Made by a program: the position numbers and the translations under genes. The notes beneath the pieces are model-generated. The model was given only the letters and a program-made list of their open reading frames with translations. It ran no database searches and had not been told where the DNA came from. From NCBI RefSeq assembly GCF_000802245.2, contig NZ_CP021080.1:7192001-7256000 (forward strand): a stretch of DNA of 64,000 bases, in the 5' to 3' direction. The DNA comes from Streptomyces pluripotens (GTDB lineage Bacteria > Actinomycetota > Actinomycetes > Streptomycetales > Streptomycetaceae). Shown in pieces: positions 26,730 through 34,841 of this stretch (position 1 is the first letter of the stretch; the number at the start of each line of letters is the position of its first letter).

Positions 26730-28372
26730 ACCGCTCCCCTCTCCTCGATGCTTTCCCGCACGCCGACTTCGCTGTCCGCCGCCTGCGCGAGGCCGCGGAG
26801 ATACCGCACATCGGGCTTGCCGCTGTCGTTCAGCGGCAGCTCCGGCCACCGGCTGATGTGGACCGGCACATGGGCCGAGTCCAGCCGCGCCCCGACATGA
26901 GCCCGCAGCCGGGCGTCGTCGCCCTCGCTCCCCGGGTACAGGGACACCGCCGCGTGCACCCGCTCCACCCGGTCGTGGTCCCGCACCCCGAACACCACCG
27001 CCTGCCGCACGGCCGGATACTCCGTCAGGACCCGTTCCACGGCGACCGGATGCACCTTCTGCCCGCCGCTCTTGATGACCTGGCCCAGGCGGCCGGTCAG
27101 CCGGAGCCTGCCGTACACATCGAGGTGGCCGAGGTCACCGGTACGCAGCCAGCCGTCCGGGGTGCTGCCCTCCGCCGGGTCGAGGCCGAGGTAGCCGTCC
27201 ATGACCGTCGCGGACCGCACGCACACCTCGCCGCTCGCGCCCCGGGGGACGTCCCTCCCGGTCTCCGGGTCGCGCAGGCGCAGCCCGACCCAGGGGAACG
27301 GCCGGCCCACAGACCCCAGCAGCTCCGTTTCCTGGTGGTCCAGCTGGTCCAGGCCGCAGATGCCGCCCGCCTCGGAGGAGCCGTACAGCTGGGACAGCGG
27401 CCCTTCGAACCAGCGCAGCGCCTCGGCGATCCGGTGCGGCGCGGCCGGGGTCCCGCTGTACACCACTCGGCGCAGCGCGGACAGGTCCAGCCGGCCGCCG
27501 ACGGAGAGCCGTTCAGCGAGCCGGTAGAGGTGCGGCACCGCCAGGTACGTGTCCGTCACGTCGAGACGGCCGAAGGCGTCCAGCACCTCGTCGGCGTCGA
27601 AGTGCTCGTGCAGCACCGCGCAGCCGCCCGCCGCGAGCACCGCGTCCACCATGGAGCCCACCGTGTGGCTGACCGGGGTGACGGCCAGGATGCGACCGGG
27701 GCCGCCAGGGCCGGGGGCGGCCGGGTAGATGCCGACCGTCGCGTTCCAGGTGCGGTAGCTCTGGACAATGCCCTTGGGCAGCCCGGTCGTCCCGCTGGTG
27801 AAGGTGACCCGGGCACGCGCTTCGGGGTCGTAGGGCGCCATCTCGTCCGGGCCGAAACCCGTGTCCTCGGCCACCTTGGCCAGGGCGCTGTCCGCCTGGG
27901 GGGCGGTGCTGCCCGGGGCGGGCAGTACCAGGCCGCGCAGAGCGGGCGACACCAGTGCGGCCGCGCGTACGGCCGTGGTCTCGTCGGCGACCAGGAGACG
28001 GCTGCCGGTGTCCCGCAGCACCTCGGCCTGGACCTCGGGTGGGAGCATCTCGGCGTCGCTGCGGGGGTTGGCCGCGCGGACCGACACCACGGCCGCGCCC
28101 AGCAGATGCGCGGAGTACCGCGCGAAGAGCGCCGTGGGGTGGTTGGCCGCCGTGAGGAGGGCGACCGTGCCGCCAGGGGTGATACCGGAGTCACGCAGTG
28201 CGGCAGCCGTGTCGAGGACGGACGACAGGCTCTCCCGCGCGGTGAGGCAGTGCCCCGACCAGTACACCGCCGGAGCGTCCGGATGTTCCGTCCAGGTGTG
28301 CAGCAGGCGGAAGGCATAGTGCTCGTGCCGCGCCCAGGACAGGGGTATCCGCACAGGGGGACCAACGCTCAT
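26726..28372 (-). CDS. AMP-forming acyl/aryl-CoA ligase
   Basis: 548 residues from ATG 28372 with GAGGAG upstream; the frame is open further but without a ribosome site. ANL superfamily: P-loop FTSGTTGLPKGI, QLYGSSEAGGI, LRTGDLGHLDVYGRL, and C-terminal catalytic Lys in LPLNDSGKPDVRYL. It activates a carboxylic acid as adenylate, then thioester. First gene of the coupled cassette, 79 bases after the precursor-peptide gene, and directly followed by the two AHBA-forming enzymes, so the aminohydroxybenzoate is the likely acid. In nosiheptide NosI plays the equivalent role for the indolic acid. No stand-alone carrier protein is visible, so CoA or direct transfer is expected. Confidence 0.85.
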   Translation of the reverse strand: MSVGPPVRIPLSWARHEHYAFRLLHTWTEHPDAPAVYWSGHCLTARESLSSVLDTAAALRDSGITPGGTVALLTAANHPTALFARYSAHLLGAAVVSVRAANPRSDAEMLPPEVQAEVLRDTGSRLLVADETTAVRAAALVSPALRGLVLPAPGSTAPQADSALAKVAEDTGFGPDEMAPYDPEARARVTFTSGTTGLPKGIVQSYRTWNATVGIYPAAPGPGGPGRILAVTPVSHTVGSMVDAVLAAGGCAVLHEHFDADEVLDAFGRLDVTDTYLAVPHLYRLAERLSVGGRLDLSALRRVVYSGTPAAPHRIAEALRWFEGPLSQLYGSSEAGGICGLDQLDHQETELLGSVGRPFPWVGLRLRDPETGRDVPRGASGEVCVRSATVMDGYLGLDPAEGSTPDGWLRTGDLGHLDVYGRLRLTGRLGQVIKSGGQKVHPVAVERVLTEYPAVRQAVVFGVRDHDRVERVHAAVSLYPGSEGDDARLRAHVGARLDSAHVPVHISRWPELPLNDSGKPDVRYLRGLAQAADSEVGVRESIEERGAV

Positions 28373-28407
28373 AGGGCTCCTCTCCGGGAGGTGCGTCGGA
28401 ACGGTCC

Positions 28408-28440
28408 CGCGTACCGGCACGGAAGACGGGCCGGTACGCG
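28408..28440 (-). terminator. hairpin between precursor and AMP-ligase genes
   Basis: CGCGTACCGGC (28408-28418) and GCCGGTACGCG (28430-28440) pair perfectly over 11 bp with an 11-base loop, starting 11 bases after the precursor stop codon. Such a hairpin after a RiPP precursor gene usually stabilises or partly terminates the RNA, giving more peptide than enzyme. Confidence 0.7.
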
Positions 28441-28451
28441 AGCACCTGCGA

Positions 28452-28652
28452 TCAGCAGCAGCAGCAGGTGGAGGAGGAGGACGAGCAGCAGAGGCTGGCC
28501 GACGTCGACTCGGCGGCGACGCTCATGCTGGACGAGCTCGCGCCCATCTCCGGCAGGCCCACGCTGTCGGAGACCTCCAGCACCTCCAACTCGGCGATGT
28601 CGAAGGAGGCGAAGAGGTCGCCGGCCGGGGTCTCGTTCGCAAGAGTGCTCAT
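28452..28652 (-). CDS. thiopeptide-type precursor peptide
   Basis: 66 residues from ATG 28652; AAGGGA lies 7 bases upstream. The leader is acidic (DLFASFDIAELEVLEVSD) and ends GLPEMGA at residues 32-38, as in berninamycin/lactazole/GE2270-type leaders. The core would be S39-C66: 28 residues with 13 Ser, 2 Thr and 6 Cys, including C55-C56, a run of five Ser (57-61), T62 and the terminal C63-C66. A shorter core from S53 (after STSA) is also possible because nosiheptide-type leaders end in SA. Cys should become thiazoles, Ser/Thr dehydroamino acids, and two dehydroalanines the central pyridine. E48 is a candidate attachment point for a side ring. Encoded next to, but divergent from or separate from, all its modifying enzymes. 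Confidence 0.88.
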   Translation of the reverse strand: MSTLANETPAGDLFASFDIAELEVLEVSDSVGLPEMGASSSSMSVAAESTSASLCCSSSSSTCCCC

Positions 28653-28854
28653 GTAGGGGTCCCTTCCCTTGCTCGTGCAGAGGGCTTCGATGACGCGCTG
28701 ATGCTGGCAGCCGGGGGTCGGCCGGGACAACGGCTGCCCGGGTCGCCCTGACATTCATCACGTTCTTTCCCGGAGGGGGTTCCGCGGGGCTGTCCGGCGT
28801 GGAACGAGGGCTAGCGTGACCACGTTTCCGGTCTTCCCGGGAAGGGAGAGAAAG
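28653..28854. promoter_or_regulatory. divergent promoter region, precursor vs FAD hydroxylase
   Basis: 202 bases between the precursor (minus) and the second hydroxylase (plus). It must contain outward promoters for both, but no -35/-10 pair or palindrome is convincing by eye. Confidence 0.4.
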
Positions 28855-30498
28855 TTGAACGCTGCGCCGCCCCCGGCCTCGCAAGAGGCCCCCGCCGATG
28901 TGCTCGTCGTCGGGTTCGGCCCGGTCGGCCAGGTGTTGTCGATCCTGCTCGCCCAGCGCGGATGGCAGGTCACGGTCGTCGAACGATGGCCCCGGCCGTA
29001 CCCGATGCCCCGAGCCGTCGCCTTCGACGCCGACGCCGCCCGCATCCTCGACGCAGCGGGGGTGGGCCCCCACCTGAGCACGTTCGGGGAGCCCTCCGAG
29101 GACTACGTGGTCGTCGATGCCGCGGGCCGCACCCTGCTCCGTATCGGGCTGGGCCACGACCCCGCACACCGCTGGCCCGCCTCCACCTCCATGTACCAGC
29201 CGGGCCTGGAGGAGGCATTGGAGCGGCGCGCCCAGCGGATCCCGAACCTGCGGCTGCTGCGCGGCCATGAGGCGGTCCGGCTGGCCGCCCGGGACACCGG
29301 TGCGGACCTCACGGTGCGCCGTGCGGCCGGCGGCCCGGAGCGGGTGCTGCGGGCACGCTGGGTCGTCGGGTGCGACGGTGCCAACAGCATGGTGCGCGAG
29401 GCGATGGGGGCCGAGCTGAGCGACGGGGACTTCGCGCTGGACTGGATGGCCTGCGATGTGACACCGCACCGCGCGGCTGACTTCCCGCCGTGCAATGTGC
29501 AGATCGCCGACCCCGCGCGCCCCCGGGTGGCGGTCTCGGCCGGGCCGGGGCACCGCCGCTGGGAGTTCATGCGGCTACCGGGCGAGTTCCCCGACACGTT
29601 CGGTACCGCCGAGAACGCCTGGCGGCTGCTCGGGCTGTTCGGTGTCGAACCGGGCACCGCCACGCTGGAACGCCACGCCGTCTACACCCTCACCGCCCGT
29701 AACGCGGACCGCTGGCGGGCCGGGCGGGTGCTGCTCGCCGGGGACGCCGCCCACCAGATGCCGCCGTTCGCCGGACAGGGCATGTGCTCCGGCCTACGCG
29801 ACGCCGAAGACATGGCGTGGAAGCTGGACCGGGTGCTGGCCGGTGCCGCGCGTCCGGAGGTGCTGGACAGTTACGAGGCCGAGCGCCGCCCACACACCCA
29901 GGCCAGCATCGACCGGTCGGTGGCGCTCGGCCGGATGATCTGCCTGACCGATCCGGTCGCCGCAGCACACCGCGACAACGCGATGGCGGTCCGGCCGGAC
30001 GCAGACGTCGCCCGCCCGGCACAGCCCGGCGTCCACGCCCCGGAAGGGGGCCTGTACCACCGCGGGGACGACGGCACGCCGGGCCCCGGTGCCGGGCTGC
30101 CGGTGCCGCCGTCGGTGCTCGGGGCCGCCGGGCACCTTGGCCCGGACCCGGTACTGCTGACGGCTGACGATCCCGCCGCGCTGCACGGCTTCGGCCTGCC
30201 CGCGTGCGCGGAGCGCTGGCGACTGCGGCTGCGCCGGCTGCGGCCCGGGGACGCCGTCGACGACCTGCTGCGGGCCTGGCTGGAGTCGCTCGGCGCGACG
30301 GCGGCCGTCATCCGCCCGGACTGCCGGGTCTACGGCCTCGCCCGGAACCCGGCGGAGACCGAGGCCCTGCTGCGGGAGCTGGCCGACCGCTACGCGCCGT
30401 CCCTGGAGCCGCGGTGCCGGGTCAGTGGAAGCGCTGGCCCTCGTCGCGCCGGTACGCGTACACCGACAGCACGGCCAGGAGCACCGTCCACACGATGA
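28855..30498 (+). CDS. FAD-dependent aromatic hydroxylase (MhpA/PheA-like class A)
   Basis: 547 residues from TTG 28855, preferred because AAGGGAGAG precedes it; GTG 28816 is an in-frame alternative without a ribosome site. Motifs: VLVVGFGPVGQVLSILLAQR, GCDGANSMVR, LLAGDAAHQMPPFAGQGMCS, and a C-terminal thioredoxin-like domain typical of 3-(3-hydroxyphenyl)propionate hydroxylases. It should hydroxylate a phenolic ring, here probably the aminohydroxybenzoate or the peptide-bound aryl group. It is the only plus-strand enzyme gene in the cluster and its last 77 bases overlap the convergent ABC permease gene. Confidence 0.85.
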   Translation: MNAAPPPASQEAPADVLVVGFGPVGQVLSILLAQRGWQVTVVERWPRPYPMPRAVAFDADAARILDAAGVGPHLSTFGEPSEDYVVVDAAGRTLLRIGLGHDPAHRWPASTSMYQPGLEEALERRAQRIPNLRLLRGHEAVRLAARDTGADLTVRRAAGGPERVLRARWVVGCDGANSMVREAMGAELSDGDFALDWMACDVTPHRAADFPPCNVQIADPARPRVAVSAGPGHRRWEFMRLPGEFPDTFGTAENAWRLLGLFGVEPGTATLERHAVYTLTARNADRWRAGRVLLAGDAAHQMPPFAGQGMCSGLRDAEDMAWKLDRVLAGAARPEVLDSYEAERRPHTQASIDRSVALGRMICLTDPVAAAHRDNAMAVRPDADVARPAQPGVHAPEGGLYHRGDDGTPGPGAGLPVPPSVLGAAGHLGPDPVLLTADDPAALHGFGLPACAERWRLRLRRLRPGDAVDDLLRAWLESLGATAAVIRPDCRVYGLARNPAETEALLRELADRYAPSLEPRCRVSGSAGPRRAGTRTPTARPGAPSTR

Positions 30499-31270
30499 AG
30501 GAGACGGCCGCGACCGGGTTCAAGTGGTAGTCGCCCACGGCCGCCCACATCAGCTCGGCGGCGCCCCGAGTCGGGGTGAAGGGCGCGATCGTCTCGATGA
30601 ACCCGGGCGCCTGGCCTGCCCCGGAGAACAGTCCACCGGCGAAGGCGAGCGGGAAGAACGTCAGCTGGACAACCGTCAACGCCGCCCGGATCGGCAGCAG
30701 ATAGCCGATCGCCAACCCCATCAGGGTGAACGGGATCGACACAAGCACCACCACGACCAGGCCGGTCAGAAAGCCCAGGAGCGTGGTGGTGGCCTCCGTC
30801 GCCACGGCGGCGATGACCAGCAGCGGGATCATCGACAGCAGCATCGTGAGCAGCCCGGACAGCAGCCGCCCCGCGAACTTCGCACCCGGCCCGCTGGGCA
30901 GGGTGCGGGTGTAGAGGTCCCACGGGTGCTGGCGCTCCTCCGCCACACCGATGCCGTGCCCGAAAAGGTTGCTGATCATGGTCGTGAAGACCACCATCGC
31001 CGCCGTCGCGTAGGTCGCGCCCACGGGGTCGTCGCCGGCGGCCGGGACGACGAAGAACAGCATCGACGCGCTCGGGAAGAACGCCGTGCCCACCAGCGCG
31101 ATCGGGATGCGCATGGTCCGCAGCAACTGGTAGCGCGCGTGCATCAGGGTCATTCGGACCTGGGTGCGCAGGGCCGCGCGCATCCCCTGGTCCGGTTCCG
31201 CCGCGCCGGGCAGCAGGCCGGCGGGCGCCTCATCGGAACTGCTTGCCGTCTCCGGCGTGCTTATCGCCAC
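30422..31270 (-). CDS. ABC-2 type transporter permease
   Basis: 282 residues from GTG 31270, which overlaps the ATPase stop (GTGGCGATAA). After about 45 cytoplasmic residues there are six hydrophobic helices (IPIALVGTAFFPSASMLFFV, LLSMIPLLVIAAVA, LGFLTGLVVVVLVSIPFTLM, FFPLAFAGGLFSG and others). Pairs with the ATPase encoded upstream to form an exporter, presumably for the mature peptide and as self-protection. Last gene of the long minus-strand operon. Confidence 0.88.
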   Translation of the reverse strand: MAISTPETASSSDEAPAGLLPGAAEPDQGMRAALRTQVRMTLMHARYQLLRTMRIPIALVGTAFFPSASMLFFVVPAAGDDPVGATYATAAMVVFTTMISNLFGHGIGVAEERQHPWDLYTRTLPSGPGAKFAGRLLSGLLTMLLSMIPLLVIAAVATEATTTLLGFLTGLVVVVLVSIPFTLMGLAIGYLLPIRAALTVVQLTFFPLAFAGGLFSGAGQAPGFIETIAPFTPTRGAAELMWAAVGDYHLNPVAAVSFIVWTVLLAVLSVYAYRRDEGQRFH

Positions 31271-32253
31271 GGGCCGCTTCCCCACTGTGTCGTCGCCGCG
31301 GGCGCGCCGGCCGGGGTGTCGTCGGCCCCGGTCTCGTCCGCGAGGGTGAGGAACGCCTCTTCCAGCGTCGCCGAGCGGACTTCCAGTCCGGAGAACGGCG
31401 CCCGGCTGTTGACCAGATCGCGCACCAGCGCGTCGGCGTCGGGGGTCAGCAGATGCACTCGGCCGTCGACGCGTTCGGAGCTGAGGATGCCGGGCAGCGG
31501 GGGCACCTCGTCGGCCAGCAGGCTGACACGCTGGGCGTGCACCAGCCCGCGTAGCGCGTCCACCGTGTCGTCGGCGGCGACCCGGCCTCGGGTGAGCACC
31601 ACCACACGGTTGGCCAAGTGCTCGATCTCCTCCAGATAGTGGCTGGTCAGCAGCACGGTGCCGCCCTCGCTGTGGAAGGCGCGGATCACCTCCCACAGGG
31701 TGCGGCGGGTCTCCACGTCGAGGCCGGTGGTGGGTTCGTCGAGGAACACCATGCGGGGCCGCCCCACGAAGGCCAGGGCCACTGCCAGGCGGCGCTTCTC
31801 GCCGCCGGAGAGCCCGCCGGTCTGGCGGCGCTCCTTGTCCAGCAGGCCGAAGCGGTCCAGGAGTTCGCCCCGGGGGACCGGGTTCTCGTAGTGGGCGGCG
31901 GCGAAGTCGGCCACCTCACCGACCCGGAGTGTGGGCGGCAGCCCGGTCTCCTGCGGGGTCACCCCGATGAGCCTGCGGTGCACGGGCCTGCGCGGGTCGC
32001 CGCCGAACAGCTCGCAGTGGCCCGAGGACGGCCGCCGCAGCCCGACGAGCAGGCTGAGCAGCGTGGACTTGCCCGCGCCGTTGGGCCCCAGCAGGCCGAC
32101 CAGTTCGCCGGCGCGGACCTCCAGGTCGATCGGGTGCAGCGCGGTCTTGCCGTCGTAGGACCGGGACATCCCCACGGTCCGGACGGGCACCGGCGGTGCG
32201 TCGACGAACGGTGCGGCCGGAGGGTCCGCTGCGGTGAGCAGGGTTCGTGCCAT
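31261..32253 (-). CDS. ABC transporter ATP-binding protein
   Basis: 330 residues from ATG 32253 overlapping the previous stop (ATGA). Walker A LLGPNGAGKSTLLSLL, Q-loop VTPQETGLP, signature LSGGEKRRLAVA, Walker B MVFLDEPTTGLD, switch His LLTSHYLEE. DrrA-like drug-export ATPases have the same C-terminal extension of about 100 residues. Couples with the ABC-2 permease that follows. Confidence 0.92.
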   Translation of the reverse strand: MARTLLTAADPPAAPFVDAPPVPVRTVGMSRSYDGKTALHPIDLEVRAGELVGLLGPNGAGKSTLLSLLVGLRRPSSGHCELFGGDPRRPVHRRLIGVTPQETGLPPTLRVGEVADFAAAHYENPVPRGELLDRFGLLDKERRQTGGLSGGEKRRLAVALAFVGRPRMVFLDEPTTGLDVETRRTLWEVIRAFHSEGGTVLLTSHYLEEIEHLANRVVVLTRGRVAADDTVDALRGLVHAQRVSLLADEVPPLPGILSSERVDGRVHLLTPDADALVRDLVNSRAPFSGLEVRSATLEEAFLTLADETGADDTPAGAPAATTQWGSGPWR

Positions 32254-33302
32254 CAGTGCTCCTTGGGTGCCGGCTGCGGAACGGCGTCGGCGGTGCCGGG
32301 CTCCGCGAGCGGGAAGAGGTGGACCAGCCGGGCATAGGTCTGCAGTTCCTCGGCCATGGTCAGCCCGAGCCGGTTGTGCAGCATGTGGACGTGGGAGAAG
32401 AAGACCTCCCCGGGGTGTTCGGCGGTGCCTTCCGTACGGGCCCGGTCGGCCAGGTCGCAGAGCAGGGTGTGCCAGGACCCGAACGGGCCGTGCTGGGCCG
32501 GGTCCACGGCGGGCGGTGCGGTGGCGGGGCGCTTTCCGGGGCCCGCGCCGGATCCGCACAGCCGGTCCAACTGCTCGGTGGAGAGCCGGAATCCGGCCCC
32601 CACCATCTGCCGAAGCGCGTCCAGTCCGCGCGCGTAGAACATGGCCTGGTCGGTCGGGCCGCCCAGCGCCGTACCGGCGGACATGGCCGCCCGCAGTGCC
32701 ATCGCCGAACGCGACCGCGAGTCGGGCAGCCGGGGTAGGAAGGCGCGTACCAGTTCGCTGGAGAGCTGGAACAGCCGCTCGGTGGCGGGCATCAGGGCGG
32801 GACCGCCGTACCGTTCCGTCTCCGGCACATAGGCGTCCTGGTACACGCCCGGGTCCCGGGGGCCGGCCAGCCGGGCGCCGCGGTGCGGTTCCTCCAGCAC
32901 GGACAGCTGCCGGGCGTGCCTCAGATACGCGTCCTGGTCGATGGGCTCCTCGCCCTCCTGGAGCCGGGCCGCGCGGCCGAGCCGGTCCTGGAGCAGCCGT
33001 TCGGTGCGCGCCGTCTCGGAGGCGGTCAGCCCTGCGAGCCGCAGCCGCAGGTGCGGCCCGTGCTGCCAGTAGCGGATGAAAAACCAGGGGCGGTCGGGGA
33101 ACAGATCCACCGCGGGGCCGATCACCTCGGTGATCACCCTGTCGTGCGCGGACCGCGCCATGGAGCCGAGATGAAGGTGCCAGGAACGCCACCGGGCCGC
33201 GGGGCCCAGTTCACGGGAGGCCGGTGCCTCGGGGGTCAGCCAGCGTGCTGTCCGGGACGCCGTGCTCCCGGTGGTGGGGGACTGCACCGTTGTCGTCTCC
33301 AT
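32253..33302 (-). CDS. thiopeptide pyridine synthase-like protein (TbtD/NosO type)
   Basis: 349 residues. Contains the thiopeptide/lantibiotic SpaB_C-type signature: RWRSWHLHLGS at 38, then WFFIRYWQHGPHLRLRLAG around 73-91, and a C-terminal helical region (FFSHVHMLHNRLGLTMAEEL). TbtD/TclM-type proteins with this fold join two dehydroalanines in a formal [4+2] reaction and release the leader, making the pyridine core. The other SpaB_C-like protein in the operon (41144-42295) sits next to LanB and is the better elimination candidate, which leaves this one as the cycloaddition enzyme. The two roles could be swapped; sequence alignment would tell. Confidence 0.72.
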   Translation of the reverse strand: METTTVQSPTTGSTASRTARWLTPEAPASRELGPAARWRSWHLHLGSMARSAHDRVITEVIGPAVDLFPDRPWFFIRYWQHGPHLRLRLAGLTASETARTERLLQDRLGRAARLQEGEEPIDQDAYLRHARQLSVLEEPHRGARLAGPRDPGVYQDAYVPETERYGGPALMPATERLFQLSSELVRAFLPRLPDSRSRSAMALRAAMSAGTALGGPTDQAMFYARGLDALRQMVGAGFRLSTEQLDRLCGSGAGPGKRPATAPPAVDPAQHGPFGSWHTLLCDLADRARTEGTAEHPGEVFFSHVHMLHNRLGLTMAEELQTYARLVHLFPLAEPGTADAVPQPAPKEH

Positions 33303-33309
33303 TCTCTAG

Positions 33310-34827
33310 TCACTGCCGGAGGTCGAGCAGCGGGCCGCTGAACCGCGACGTCCCGCTGATCACTGCGAGTACGACCATCTCGTCGGCCGGCAGCCCGAGG
33401 ATGCGGCGTGCGGGCGCCTCGCGGAACGCCCGGACCGGGCGCGCGTAGAGGCCCGCCGATGCAGCTGCCAGGGTCAGTCCGTGCACGGCCCAGCCGCAGG
33501 TGTACTGCGCCGCCGTCCAGGCAGTGGTGCCGAGCTCCCCGGCCAGTTCCCGCGGCCGGAACGACAGGAACCACAGCACCGACGCGTGCCGCACGTCGCA
33601 CCCGTTGCCCGGTGCGAGCGGGTAGCCGTAGATCTCCTCCAATCGGGCCGGCACGCCGGGGTCGGTGGCGCGCGGTGTGTACGCCGCCGGGGTCACCTCG
33701 TACACCCCGTCGGCGTGGCCCGCCACTGCCTGGGTGACGGCGGTGACCCGTAGCGCCCCGGCCGCAGCCGGCAGCCCGGCATACGGCGGGGGCGTCAGCA
33801 GCCAGTCGCGCGCGGTGTCCAGCACCCCGCCCGGTACGGGGCGCGGCCGGGCGTTGTTCCCGAACAAGCCGCGCGGCATCCGGCCCGAGGTGCGGCGCCA
33901 CAGCACCTCCGCCCAGGACAGGCCGGTGTCCGGCGTGCCGGGCGGGATGGCCGTGTCCACCGGGGCCGGGGCGGCGGGGAACCGCTGGGCGCGGTTCATC
34001 TCCACCACATCGGCCATCACCGCGTCCGGCACGGCCTCGGCCGGAGCCGGGTCGTGGCCTGGACCGATCGGGGCGGTGCCGGCCAGCTCGACCACCAAGG
34101 GCAGGGTCCACTCCCAGCTGGGCGTCAGGCCGAACTCCGCCAGCCGTTCCCGGGCGCCGGGCCCGGGAAACCGCACCCGGGCCGCAACCCCCAGCAGTTG
34201 GAGGGCGATGCACACCGCGCGCAGCGCGATGCCGAGCTCCAGCTGCACCAGGGAGCCCCGGTACCAGCGGTACGTGGCGGGCAGCCGGGTGAAACGCCCG
34301 GTCAGCAGCACCTCCCGCGCCGACGAGGGCGCGGACGAGGCGCCGGACAAGCCGGCCAGCGCCCGCCGGTACGGGTCGAACACCTGCCGCCTGCCCCGGT
34401 CGTTGACGAGGACCTGCACCGGGAACTTGGCGCGCACCGAGGCATAGCCCCGGTGGTCGTTGAACGGATTCTCCGGCTCGCGTCGCTGTACCCCGAACGC
34501 CGCGACCAGCGCGTGCGCCAGCGCCCGGTCCTCCGGCACGCCGGTGATCCGGCCCGCCGGGAACGGGGCGTCCTCCAGGAGCTCGACCGTCCCCGGGGGC
34601 AGCACGGTGAGGTCGTCGAGCCGGGCGGTGCCGGGTAGCCGGGGGGCCACCGGCAGCGCGGAGACCGGCACACCGGACGGCGGCTCGGCGTCCGGGGGCA
34701 TCGGCGGCACCGTGGGCCGGTCGGCCCCGGCGGCGAACAGGTACCACATCCGGTCGCGGGCCATGGTGTCCGCGTCCTCCGGCACCGGGCCCGCCTCTTG
34801 CGGTGCGAAGGCTTCCGGTACGTTCAC
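33310..34827 (-). CDS. SagB/TbtE-type FMN azoline dehydrogenase
   Basis: 505 residues from GTG 34827 with GGAGG upstream, 14 bases after the YcaO stop. Nitroreductase-like fold: residues 150-260 and 330-505 contain RALAGLSGASSAPSSAREVL, RWYRGSLVQLELGIALRAVC, NRAQRFPAAPAP and LSWAEVLWRRTSGRMPRG. The C-terminal GYPLAPGN, DVRHASVLWF and ILGLPADEMVVLAVISG match thiazoline-oxidising dehydrogenases of thiopeptide clusters. It turns thiazolines from the cyclodehydratase into thiazoles using FMN. In the same operon as YcaO and ocin-ThiF partners. Confidence 0.82.
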   Translation of the reverse strand: MNVPEAFAPQEAGPVPEDADTMARDRMWYLFAAGADRPTVPPMPPDAEPPSGVPVSALPVAPRLPGTARLDDLTVLPPGTVELLEDAPFPAGRITGVPEDRALAHALVAAFGVQRREPENPFNDHRGYASVRAKFPVQVLVNDRGRRQVFDPYRRALAGLSGASSAPSSAREVLLTGRFTRLPATYRWYRGSLVQLELGIALRAVCIALQLLGVAARVRFPGPGARERLAEFGLTPSWEWTLPLVVELAGTAPIGPGHDPAPAEAVPDAVMADVVEMNRAQRFPAAPAPVDTAIPPGTPDTGLSWAEVLWRRTSGRMPRGLFGNNARPRPVPGGVLDTARDWLLTPPPYAGLPAAAGALRVTAVTQAVAGHADGVYEVTPAAYTPRATDPGVPARLEEIYGYPLAPGNGCDVRHASVLWFLSFRPRELAGELGTTAWTAAQYTCGWAVHGLTLAAASAGLYARPVRAFREAPARRILGLPADEMVVLAVISGTSRFSGPLLDLRQ

Positions 34828-34841
34828 AGCTGCCTCCGCGG

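Noticed and set aside
26858..28693. 611-codon plus-strand frame opposite the AMP ligase
   Set aside because: Typical high-GC shadow with no motif; the opposite strand has a complete ANL enzyme.
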